NCBI RefSeq assembly: GCF_024979255.1
Contig: NZ_JANLCN010000001.1
Location: 124,001 to 188,000 of the forward strand
Length of the DNA stretch: 64,000 bases
DNA from: Herbiconiux moechotypicola
GTDB lineage: Bacteria; Actinomycetota; Actinomycetes; Actinomycetales; Microbacteriaceae
Direction: 5' to 3'
Shown: positions 34,351 to 41,786 of the stretch, in pieces
How positions within the stretch are numbered: the first letter of the stretch is position 1
How the letters are laid out: every line of letters starts with the position of its first letter
Notes under the pieces: model-generated
Databases searched by the model: none
What the model was told of the DNA's origin: nothing
What the model saw: the letters and a program-made list of their open reading frames with translations, nothing else
Made by a program: the position numbers and the translations under genes

Positions 34351-35291
34351 GTCGGCCCAGGCGAGACAGTGCCGCAGGGCGCGCATATCTCGACCTGCAG
34401 AATCGTGCTCGCCGCGAAAGGCGTGGCACGCAGGAAGTGCTCACGATGTACGTCGTCGAGCGGTGGCTCTCTCGCATGTCGCGCTCGCCTTACGTGGAGG
34501 ACTTCATTCTGAAGGGTGGGATGCTGCTGGCTTCGTTCGGTACTCGCCGTCCCACGGTCGACGCCGATGCACTCGCACGCAACATGCCTTCTGACGAGGA
34601 GGCTGTAGGCCGCCGCATTGCCGAGATCGCGACGATGGAGGATGCGGACGACGGAGTGGAGTTCCTGACCGACACGCTGGCGACCGCAGTGATTCGCGAT
34701 GACGCGCTGTATTCGGGCGTCCGGGTGACGATGACTGCTCAGCTTGCAACCGCGCAGGTCAAACTGCGTCTGGATATCAACTTCGGCGACCCGGTCACAC
34801 CGTCCCCGCGACTTGTCGAACTGCCGCCGCTGCGGCCGGGCTCACCTCCGATCGTCATTCTTGGATACCCGATTGAGACCGTGTTCGCCGAGAAACTCGT
34901 CACGGCGATCGAGCTGGGGCGCGCGAACACCCGTGTGCGAGACTTCGTCGATGTCTACCTCCTCACCGACACGCGGCCCGTGCAATGCGGGTCTCTGCGT
35001 AGTGCACTTCAGGCGACAGCCGATTTTCGGGGAACGAGGTTGACTCCGTTCTCGCGGGCGACCGACGGGATCGGAGAGCTCAGAGACTCGACCTACGCCG
35101 CCTATCGAAAAGGACTCGGTGAGGTGGGGGCGACGCTGCCGGAGAAGTTCTCCGACGCAGTTGCTGCCGTCACCGATTTCGTCGACCCCGTGCTCGACGT
35201 GCTGGACTCCACAGCCGTGTGGAACCCTGTTGATCGGGTGTGGAGCAGCGCATCCGGTACCACCTCCGACGCAGGAGGAATCAGGGCGTAG
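34347..35291 (+). CDS. AbiEii-type nucleotidyltransferase toxin
   Basis: This 314-residue protein has the AbiEii/AbiGii nucleotidyltransferase layout. The G-G motif is LKGGMLL (about 54-60) and the metal-binding acidic pair is in RPTVDADALARN. Later segments VKLRLDINFGDPV and PIETVFAEKLVTAIELGRANTRVRDFVDVY are typical. Members transfer nucleotides to tRNA or other targets to stop growth, for instance in phage-infected cells. ATGA overlap with the antitoxin gene sets the toxin:antitoxin ratio. Like the antitoxin gene it has relatively low GC. Confidence 0.87.
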   Translation: MSRPRRDSAAGRAYLDLQNRARRERRGTQEVLTMYVVERWLSRMSRSPYVEDFILKGGMLLASFGTRRPTVDADALARNMPSDEEAVGRRIAEIATMEDADDGVEFLTDTLATAVIRDDALYSGVRVTMTAQLATAQVKLRLDINFGDPVTPSPRLVELPPLRPGSPPIVILGYPIETVFAEKLVTAIELGRANTRVRDFVDVYLLTDTRPVQCGSLRSALQATADFRGTRLTPFSRATDGIGELRDSTYAAYRKGLGEVGATLPEKFSDAVAAVTDFVDPVLDVLDSTAVWNPVDRVWSSASGTTSDAGGIRA

Positions 35292-35363
35292 CAGCCCGGG
35301 CACCTTGCGCACGGGGGCGTCGAGGGGGTCAAATGGGCCAACGTCTATCGAAGGAGATAGCTC

Positions 35364-36986
35364 ATGGCCCGTTCGACCCTGCCCGACATCGAGATCCCCG
35401 GCCAGACCCTCTACGAGCTGCTCTTCGGCGAGCTCGACGATGCCGACCTCGATCGGGTCGCCCTCATCGACGGCCCGTCCGGCGACGAGACCACGTATCG
35501 CGCCCTGATCGCCCAGATCGACTCCCTCGCCGGAGCCCTCGCCGCGCGGGGGCTCGCGGTGGGTGACAGGGTCGGCATCCTCTGTCCGAACATCCCGGCC
35601 TTCGCCACGGTGTTCCACGGCGTGCTGCGGGCCGGCGGCACGGCGACCACCGTCAACACGCTCTACACCCGCGACGAGATCGCCGCTCAGCTGAGCGGCG
35701 CGGGTGCCTCGTGGCTGTTCACCATCTCGCCGCTGCTACCCCAGGCCGAGGCCGCCGCGGCCGACGCCGGCATCCCCGCCGACCGCCTGGTGGTGATCGA
35801 CGGCGCTCCCGGTCATCCGTCGCTCCGCGACCTGCTCTTCGACCGGGCGGCCCCGCCCGAGGTGGACTTCGACCCCGCCACGCACCTCGCCGTGCTGCCC
35901 TACTCCTCGGGCACGACCGGCCACCCGAAGGGCGTCATGCTCACGCACCGCAATCTCGTGGCGAACGTGCTGCAGTGCGAGCAGATCATCCCGCTCGAGC
36001 GCGACGACCGCGTGCTCGCGGTGCTGCCGTTCTTCCACATCTACGGCATGTCGGTGCTGCTCGACTTCGCCCTGCTGAAGCGCGCCGCCCTGGTGACGAT
36101 GCCGCGCTTCGATCTGGCCGACTTCCTCGGCACCGTCGCCACCCAGCGCTGCACCTGGCTCTTCATCGCCCCGCCCATCGCGGTCGCCCTGGCGAAGCAT
36201 CCGCTCGTCGCCGAGAGCGACCTGTCGAGCGTGAAGGTGGTGTTCTCGGGCGCAGCACCCCTCGACCGCGCACTGGCGACGGCGGTCGCCGAGCGACTCG
36301 GATGCACGGTGTGCCAGGGCTACGGCATGACCGAGACCAGCCCGGTCACCCACGTCATCCCGGTGGGGCGCGACGACGTCGACCGCTCGTCGATCGGCTT
36401 CGCCCTGCCGAACACGGAGTGCCGCGTGGTCGATCCGGAGTCGGGCCGCGACGTGAAGGTTCCCCGCCGGGGCCGCGGGCCGAGCGCGCCGGGCGAGCTC
36501 CTCATCCGCGGGCCTCAGGTGATGAGCGGGTACCTTCACGACGATGAGGCGACCGCGCGCACCATCGAACCCGACGGCTGGCTGCACACCGGCGACATCG
36601 CCACGGTCGACTCCGCGGGCGTCTACACGATCGTGGACCGCCTGAAGGAACTCATCAAGTACAAGGGCTACCAGGTCGCCCCGGCGGTGCTGGAGGCGGT
36701 TCTGCTCGCGCATCCGCTCATCGCCGACGCCGCCGTGATCGGCGTGCCCGACGACGACGGGCAGGAGGTGCCGAAGGCGTTCGTGGTGCGCCGGGCCCAG
36801 GATGCGGGCACCACCGGCACCGGGCTCGACGAGGAGTCCGTGATGGCGTGGGTCGCCGAGCGGGTGGCCCCGCACGAGAAGGTGCGTCTGGTGGAGTTCG
36901 TGGACCTCATCCCGAAGTCGAGCTCGGGCAAGATCCTCCGCAAAGACCTGCGCGCCCGCCGCGGGAGGCACGCCGCGCTCGTATGA
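35364..36986 (+). CDS. AMP-binding acyl-CoA ligase (4-coumarate-CoA ligase-like)
   Basis: This 540-residue ANL-superfamily enzyme activates a carboxylic acid as acyl-AMP and then forms the CoA thioester. The P-loop is YSSGTTGHPKGVML (about 186-199). Other motifs are YGMTETSPV, GWLHTGD, the hinge DRLKELIKYKGYQV, and the catalytic Lys in KSSSGKILRK near the C-terminus. Overall similarity is to 4CL-like and medium/long-chain ligases, and the substrate is undetermined. The ATG has a strong GAAGGAGA site. It is a single gene between the AbiE pair and a VOC protein. Confidence 0.88.
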   Translation: MARSTLPDIEIPGQTLYELLFGELDDADLDRVALIDGPSGDETTYRALIAQIDSLAGALAARGLAVGDRVGILCPNIPAFATVFHGVLRAGGTATTVNTLYTRDEIAAQLSGAGASWLFTISPLLPQAEAAAADAGIPADRLVVIDGAPGHPSLRDLLFDRAAPPEVDFDPATHLAVLPYSSGTTGHPKGVMLTHRNLVANVLQCEQIIPLERDDRVLAVLPFFHIYGMSVLLDFALLKRAALVTMPRFDLADFLGTVATQRCTWLFIAPPIAVALAKHPLVAESDLSSVKVVFSGAAPLDRALATAVAERLGCTVCQGYGMTETSPVTHVIPVGRDDVDRSSIGFALPNTECRVVDPESGRDVKVPRRGRGPSAPGELLIRGPQVMSGYLHDDEATARTIEPDGWLHTGDIATVDSAGVYTIVDRLKELIKYKGYQVAPAVLEAVLLAHPLIADAAVIGVPDDDGQEVPKAFVVRRAQDAGTTGTGLDEESVMAWVAERVAPHEKVRLVEFVDLIPKSSSGKILRKDLRARRGRHAALV

Positions 36987-37105
36987 GCGGGTGCCGGCTG
37001 GCGGTGAGGGCCGGGCGGTGGCAGTGTGGACGGTGTTCACATCGCCGACGATGAACCGGCGGCGACGACGAGACGACGACACGGCGACGAGCCCGGGAGG
37101 CGGTC

Positions 37106-37492
37106 ATGGTCACCTCGACCCACGGATTCAGTGGATTCAGCGTGCGCGACACAGCGGAGGCGGAGCGGTTCTACCGCGACGTGCTCGGCCTCGAGGTGCA
37201 GCCGAACGAGATGGGCATCCTCGGCATCACGCTCCCCGGGGGTGCCACGGTGATGGCCTATCCGAAGGGCGACGCCCACTCGCCCGCCTCGTTCACCATC
37301 CTGAACCTCGTGGTGCCCGACATCGACGCCGCGGTCGATGAGTTGACGGCCGCCGGGGTGGTGTTCGAGCGCTACGACACGATGCCGCAGGACGAGAAGG
37401 GCATCGGTCGCGGCAAGGCGGCCGGCATGGGCCCTGACATCGCATGGTTCCTCGACCCTTCGGGCAACATCCTCTCGGTGCTCGAGGAGTAG
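37106..37492 (+). CDS. VOC (glyoxalase/bleomycin resistance) family protein
   Basis: This 128-residue protein has two beta-alpha-beta-beta-beta modules. The first starts FSVRDTAEAERFYRDVLGLEV and the second LNLVVPDIDAAVDELTAAGVVFERYD, ending DIAWFLDPSGNILSVLEE. The positions of the metal-binding Glu/His residues vary in the family. It may be a lyase, a dioxygenase or a drug-binding protein. A GGGAGG lies upstream of the ATG. Confidence 0.87.
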   Translation: MVTSTHGFSGFSVRDTAEAERFYRDVLGLEVQPNEMGILGITLPGGATVMAYPKGDAHSPASFTILNLVVPDIDAAVDELTAAGVVFERYDTMPQDEKGIGRGKAAGMGPDIAWFLDPSGNILSVLEE

Positions 37493-37514
37493 CGCCCGGC
37501 GAGCGCGCCCGAGC

Positions 37515-37859
37515 TCAGCCGCGCAGTGCCGCCCGCAGCTCGATCGACACCGGGTCGACGAGGTCGTCGTAGTCGTGGTGCTTCTTCACGTACGCGTCGA
37601 CGAACGGGCAGATCGCCACCGCGCGCATCCCGCTCGCCCGCACGTCGTCGAGGGCTCCGGCGATGAGGGTGCTTGCGTAGCCCTTGCCGCCCTCGGCGGG
37701 GTCGATCTCGGTGTGCAGGAAGACGCGCTGCCGGCCCACGTCGGCGTACCCCGTGAACCCCACCGCGCGGCCGTCCACCTCGAGCCTGTAGCGGTGCCGG
37801 GCGGGTTGGGGCACCACGACGGCAGATGAGGGGGCGTCGGGGGTCTCGGTGTCGCTCAT
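37515..37859 (-). CDS. GNAT-like N-acetyltransferase (YjdJ/Gtn type)
   Basis: This 114-residue protein is a minimal acetyltransferase of the NATD1/YjdJ group. It has a beta strand with RYRLEVDGRAVGFTGYA, the strand HTEIDPAEGGKGYASTLI with the acetyl-CoA loop GGKGYAS, and AICPFVDAYVKKHHDYDDLV, in which CPFV and the paired-His region are typical. The ATG at 37859 is used because the fold starts about 20 residues later. The substrate is unknown. Confidence 0.85.
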   Translation of the reverse strand: MSDTETPDAPSSAVVVPQPARHRYRLEVDGRAVGFTGYADVGRQRVFLHTEIDPAEGGKGYASTLIAGALDDVRASGMRAVAICPFVDAYVKKHHDYDDLVDPVSIELRAALRG

Positions 37860-37897
37860 GACTCCAGCGAAGCAGACCCGCCCGGGATGCGCCAGCG

Positions 37898-38545
37898 TCA
37901 GGCCGGTGGGGCGGGATGCGCGGGGTGGTCCTCCCGCGGCCACACACCCGAGCTGCCCCGGCGGTGGCTCCCGACGAGGTGGGTGTCGACGAGTCCGGCC
38001 GCCTCCATGAGCGCGAACATCGTGGTGGGTCCGACGAAACGGAACCCCTTGGCCTTGAGGGCGGCGGCGAGCGCGATCGACTCCGCGGAGGTGGTGGGGA
38101 TCTCGGCGAAGGTCGACGGCCGCGGTGTGGTCGCCGGCTGGAACGACCACACCAGCCCGGGAAGGCCCCCCTCCACCTCGGGGTCGTCGCGGAGGGCGAC
38201 GGTGGCGCGCGCGTTGCCCACGACGGCGAGGATCTTGGCCCGGTTGCGCACGATGCCGGGGTCGGCGAGCAGCCGCGCGAGGTCGTGGTCGTCGTAGCCG
38301 GCGACCACGTCGGGGTCGAAGCCGTCGAACGCGGCGCGGAGCGCGGGCCGCTTGCGGAGGATCGTCGCCCACGACAGCCCCGCCTGGAACCCCTCCAGGC
38401 TCAGGCGCTCGAACAGCCCGCGCTCGTCGCGCACCGGCAGGCCCCACTCGGTGTCGTAGTAGTCGCGCAGCAGCGGGTCGACGGATGCCCAGGCCGGCCG
38501 GGCGAGACCGTCGGGCCCCACGATGACCCCGGTCGCGTCGTCCAC
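37898..38545 (-). CDS. DNA-3-methyladenine glycosylase I family protein (Tag-like), zinc ligands altered
   Basis: This 215-residue protein matches Tag along its length: YYDTEWGLPVRDERGLFERL, LEGFQAGLSWATILRKRPA, and VGPTTMFALMEAAGLVDTHLV. Tag removes 3-methyladenine. In E. coli Tag a zinc site is built by two Cys and two His. Here the N-terminal Cys region reads RPAWAS, the YHD His is Tyr (YYD), and the C-terminal Cys position is Ser (HLVGSHR), so the structural zinc is probably absent. The GTG at 38545 is preferred, with GTG 38521 as an alternative. Confidence 0.85.
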   Translation of the reverse strand: MDDATGVIVGPDGLARPAWASVDPLLRDYYDTEWGLPVRDERGLFERLSLEGFQAGLSWATILRKRPALRAAFDGFDPDVVAGYDDHDLARLLADPGIVRNRAKILAVVGNARATVALRDDPEVEGGLPGLVWSFQPATTPRPSTFAEIPTTSAESIALAAALKAKGFRFVGPTTMFALMEAAGLVDTHLVGSHRRGSSGVWPREDHPAHPAPPA

Positions 38546-38603
38546 ATCCTCTAGTATTGGGGAAGCCCCCCGTGGGGAGGAACACAGCATCGGAGGACCA
38601 GGA

Positions 38604-38765
38604 ATGAACGTGCTCGCCGCTCTCGGAGCCATCCTGCTGTTCCTGGTCGGAATCCTCCTGTTCGGCATCCACGAAGACGCCTGGGTGTTCTTCGCCGGCA
38701 TCGTGTGCGTGTCGGCGTCACTGGCCGTGTGCTTCCACGTGCTGCCGAGCCAGCGCCGGCACTGA
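38604..38765 (+). CDS. Small membrane protein (53 aa)
   Basis: The ATG at 38604 has a strong GGAGGA site about 6 nt before it. The product is nearly all hydrophobic, with two helices (about 3-22 and 27-45) separated by the loop GIHEDAW and ending in QRRH. I do not recognise it. The good ribosome-binding site and hairpin-like loop suggest a real gene. Confidence 0.6.
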   Translation: MNVLAALGAILLFLVGILLFGIHEDAWVFFAGIVCVSASLAVCFHVLPSQRRH

Positions 38766-38774
38766 GTTTCCACT

Positions 38775-38798
38775 GAGCCGGCGGCGGGCCTTCGGCTC
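38775..38798 (+). terminator. Hairpin after the 53-aa membrane protein gene
   Basis: GAGCCG (38775-38780) pairs with CGGCTC (38793-38798), and alternative pairings with the following GGCCGG are possible. There is no T tract. Confidence 0.3.
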
Positions 38799-38869
38799 GG
38801 CCGGTTGCGCCAGGATTGCCGTGACGGCGGGCCTTCCCAGAACGACCGGATGATCGCCACACTGGAGCG

Positions 38870-40585
38870 GTGACCGATCTGCTCCGCACACGGGTGCTCG
38901 ACGCGCTGCTCACCGTCGCCCGGCGCCCGCTGCGGGTGCGCCTCGACGGGTTGCCGCGGTCGCTCTGCGCCGTGGTGGTCGTGCTCTGGCTCGCGTGGAT
39001 CGCGGCGGCGGTCGTGCTCCTCGTGCCGGGTGCCGTGGAGCCGTTCGCCCCCGAGACGCTCGGCGGCGCGGCGGTGCCGACCGACGACGACTCCTTCCTC
39101 GTCGTGTGGACCGTGCTGCTCGCCACGAGCGCGCTGAGCTCCGGCGCCGCCACGGTGCTGCTTCAGCTGCGCGCCGGTGCCGACGCAGGCCGCGACCACG
39201 AGCGGGTGAGGCGCACCGTCGTGGCCGCACTCGTGGCACTGGGCACGGCGCTCGTGCCCGCGTTCTTCCTCGTGGGCGCCGGGTCGCTCCTCGCGGTCGG
39301 CGTCACCCTCTGGCTGGGGTTCGCCGCCACCGGGCTGGCACTGGCGGGCGGGCTCTCCGGGCGCATCCCGCTCATCGTGTCGGCCGGCGCCGCGGCCGCC
39401 TGCGCCTGGCTGCCGCTCGGGCTCGACGCGCTGGTCAGTGTCGTGCCGCTCTCCATGGTCTCCAGCTACGCCATCCTCGGCTCGGCGGCGGTGGCCGTGA
39501 CGGGGTTCGTCACCATCGCCGGAGTGGCCTCCGCCGCCGAGTCCGCCAACGCGACCGCAGGCAGTGTGGAGCGGCGTCGCGTGCGCACCCTGCCCACCGC
39601 GCTGGTGCTCGCTGGGGTGCTCGTCGTGCTGGTGCTGCGCTACACCGTGCTGAACGAGGTCTTCGGCGAGGCCGAGTCGGAGCTCTGGAGCCTCCGCACC
39701 TGGTGGTCGTGGCCGCACGCCGCCGTCATCGCGGCCCTCGTCGTCGTCGCGGCCCTGCGCTCCGCATCCGCCCCGTTCTCCTCCCTGGGGCAGCGCACGG
39801 TGACGGTGCTCGTCTCGATCTCGGCGGGGCTGTCGAACCTCGTGCTCGTGGTGCTCTCGGTGGTGCTCTTCGCCGTGCTCTTCGTCACCGGCACGGTCTC
39901 CGATCCGAGCGGGTACCTCGGTCTCGTGCACCTCGTGAGCCTCGCCGTGCTGCTGATGGTGCTCGTGATCGTGTTCCGCCGCCGCTACCGTCGCAGCACC
40001 GGCCGGGTGGGAGCAGTGGTCGCACTGGTGTACCTGGTGCCGTTCGTCGGCAGTCTCGTGCTGGGGCTCCGCGACCGGGGCGTTCCCGTGTTCTGGGCCT
40101 CGCCGACGCAGGTCGTGGTGCTGCTGGTGCTCACGGCGACGGCCCTCTTCGCCGTGAGCCTGGGGCGACGGCGACCCGTCGACCACGGGATGATCCTCCG
40201 GCTGGCGGTCATCCCGGTCGCCGCCGTGCACGCGGGCGAGCTCATCCCGGCGGTGTGGGACGACGCGCTCTCCCGCCCGGTGGTGATCGTGCTCTCGCTC
40301 GCGGCGTTTCTGCTGCTCAGCCCGCCCCGGCATCCGGATGCGCGCGTCACCGCCCGCAGACTGGTCGCGTCGAGCGCGCTGCAGGTCGCGATCCTCGGCA
40401 CCTTCGCCACCTCGGTGGTGCTCGACTACGACGCGCAGCTGTTCACCGTGGTCGCCGTCATCTGGCTCGCCGTGCCGGTGAGCGCGATGCTGGTGTGCCG
40501 GGCGACCGCACCGCGCCCCGTGGAAGCGGAACCGGAGGCGCCTCAGGAGACCAGTTCGGCCAGCGCCTTCTCGATGCGCCTCTGA
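38870..40585 (+). CDS. Large polytopic membrane protein of unknown function
   Basis: This 571-residue protein has about 13-15 hydrophobic helices from residue 30 to 545 and short, charged loops (for instance RRRVRTLP, RRRYRRSTGR). No transporter, enzyme or glycosyltransferase motif is seen. The GTG start follows CTGGAGCGG closely. The last 43 bp overlap the converging YdeI-like gene. I cannot assign a function. Confidence 0.7.
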   Translation: MTDLLRTRVLDALLTVARRPLRVRLDGLPRSLCAVVVVLWLAWIAAAVVLLVPGAVEPFAPETLGGAAVPTDDDSFLVVWTVLLATSALSSGAATVLLQLRAGADAGRDHERVRRTVVAALVALGTALVPAFFLVGAGSLLAVGVTLWLGFAATGLALAGGLSGRIPLIVSAGAAAACAWLPLGLDALVSVVPLSMVSSYAILGSAAVAVTGFVTIAGVASAAESANATAGSVERRRVRTLPTALVLAGVLVVLVLRYTVLNEVFGEAESELWSLRTWWSWPHAAVIAALVVVAALRSASAPFSSLGQRTVTVLVSISAGLSNLVLVVLSVVLFAVLFVTGTVSDPSGYLGLVHLVSLAVLLMVLVIVFRRRYRRSTGRVGAVVALVYLVPFVGSLVLGLRDRGVPVFWASPTQVVVLLVLTATALFAVSLGRRRPVDHGMILRLAVIPVAAVHAGELIPAVWDDALSRPVVIVLSLAAFLLLSPPRHPDARVTARRLVASSALQVAILGTFATSVVLDYDAQLFTVVAVIWLAVPVSAMLVCRATAPRPVEAEPEAPQETSSASAFSMRL

Positions 40586-40980
40586 CGCGTGGCGTCGGTC
40601 TTCGCGCCCTCGACCGAGAGCACGATGCGCCGCTTGTTGCTGTATGACAGGGCCGCGAACGCACTCGCCGCGTCGGCATCCGTCGCCAGCGCCGCGGCGA
40701 GGTCGGCAGGCACCTCCACCTCGCGCGGCTGGTCGTCGACCACCACGTCGACCTCCACCTCGTCGCCGGCACCCACGCCCGCACCGGCGCGATTCTCGGC
40801 GCTCAGGGCGATGAGGAACCGCCCGGTGTAGAACACGATCGAGCTGCGATAGCTGTAGTCGCCGAGGGTGACCACCACCGGGATGCGCTTGCCGTGGTCG
40901 AGGGCCTCCACGACGCTCTCGGGCACCGGGATGCCCGTGTTGTTCTTGCCCGAGGCGAGGATCGTGGTGGTGAACTTCAT
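40543..40980 (-). CDS. DUF1905/YdeI-like protein
   Basis: This 145-residue protein has an N-terminal DUF1905 beta domain (FTTTILASGKNNTGIPVPE, then RSSIVFYTGRFLIALSAENR) and a short C-terminal helical segment (FAALSYSNKRRIVLSVEGAK, then RRIEKALAELV) of the YdeI/OmdA 'bacteriocin-protection' type. In other bacteria these are linked to resistance to antimicrobial peptides, but the mechanism is not known. It is next to the diiron-protein gene, 1 bp apart, and may be co-transcribed after it. Confidence 0.82.
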   Translation of the reverse strand: MKFTTTILASGKNNTGIPVPESVVEALDHGKRIPVVVTLGDYSYRSSIVFYTGRFLIALSAENRAGAGVGAGDEVEVDVVVDDQPREVEVPADLAAALATDADAASAFAALSYSNKRRIVLSVEGAKTDATRQRRIEKALAELVS

Positions 40981-40981
40981 C

Positions 40982-41776
40982 TCAGGCCGCTATCCCGCGC
41001 GCGTCGAGGGCGTCCTGCACGATGGTGAGGCCGTCGAGCCCCGGCATCTTGGCGATGTGGGCGTCGATCTTCGCGGCCTCCTTGCGGCCCTCTGGACCGC
41101 CCATGAGGTGGCCCATGACGTGCTTCACCTCGTCGTCGGTCATGACGCCGGAGCCCACCGGGCCCCAGAAGTTCTTGAGGGCGAACCGGGCGAGCACCTG
41201 GGCTCGCTTGGACTTGCCGAGCCGCTCACGCGCCTGGGTGGCGTAGAAGGCCACGTGCCGGGCCTCCTGCTTGGCGATGCGCCGCAGCAGCTCGGCGAGC
41301 ACGGGGTGCTTCTCGAGGTCGGCCAGCCGGTTGTAGGCGGCGACGGCCGACCACTCGTTGGCGGCGCCCCACACCATGTGCACGGCGATGAAGCCCGAGC
41401 CCACGATGTTGCCGAGCAGCGACTGCTTCACAGGGTCGAGGCGGTCCTTCCAGCCGAGCTTGAGGCGGGTGGCCTTGAGCTCGTCGAAGTCGACGATCAC
41501 GTCGTGCTCGGCCAGCACGGCCGCGAGGGCTTCGCCGTGCCAGAACTCCTCGCGGTTCCACATCGTCATGAAGGCGGTGACGTCTTCGTCTTTGTGCGAG
41601 GGGGTCACGAGCATGTCGCGCAGGTAGCACACCGTGTGGTATTCGATGTCGCACATGTAGCGCAGCGACCGCAGCGTGCCCTCCGGCAGCGGGTTCTCGC
41701 GGAACACCGAGAAGTCGAGGTCTTGCCAGGCGACCTTGGTGGAGGTCTCGGTGTACTTGTCGATGTCGAAAGCCAT
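40982..41776 (-). CDS. Ferritin-like diiron protein with full ligand set
   Basis: This 264-residue four-helix protein has a complete set of carboxylate/His ligands as in diiron oxygenases and desaturases: E45 (IEYH), E77 and H80 (EFWH), E141 (NEW), and E171 and H174 (EARH). It should bind two irons and activate O2. The substrate is likely a lipid or acyl chain given its position behind a fatty acyl reductase gene, which is inference. No membrane segment is present. It is the downstream gene of the leftward arm of the cassette. Confidence 0.78.
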   Translation of the reverse strand: MAFDIDKYTETSTKVAWQDLDFSVFRENPLPEGTLRSLRYMCDIEYHTVCYLRDMLVTPSHKDEDVTAFMTMWNREEFWHGEALAAVLAEHDVIVDFDELKATRLKLGWKDRLDPVKQSLLGNIVGSGFIAVHMVWGAANEWSAVAAYNRLADLEKHPVLAELLRRIAKQEARHVAFYATQARERLGKSKRAQVLARFALKNFWGPVGSGVMTDDEVKHVMGHLMGGPEGRKEAAKIDAHIAKMPGLDGLTIVQDALDARGIAA

Positions 41777-41786
41777 GGCGGTTCGG

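Noticed and set aside
33682-35363. Integrated element borders (att sites or insertion sequence) around the AbiE pair
   Set aside because: No terminal repeats, integrase, tRNA or transposase remnant could be seen. Only base composition suggests transfer.
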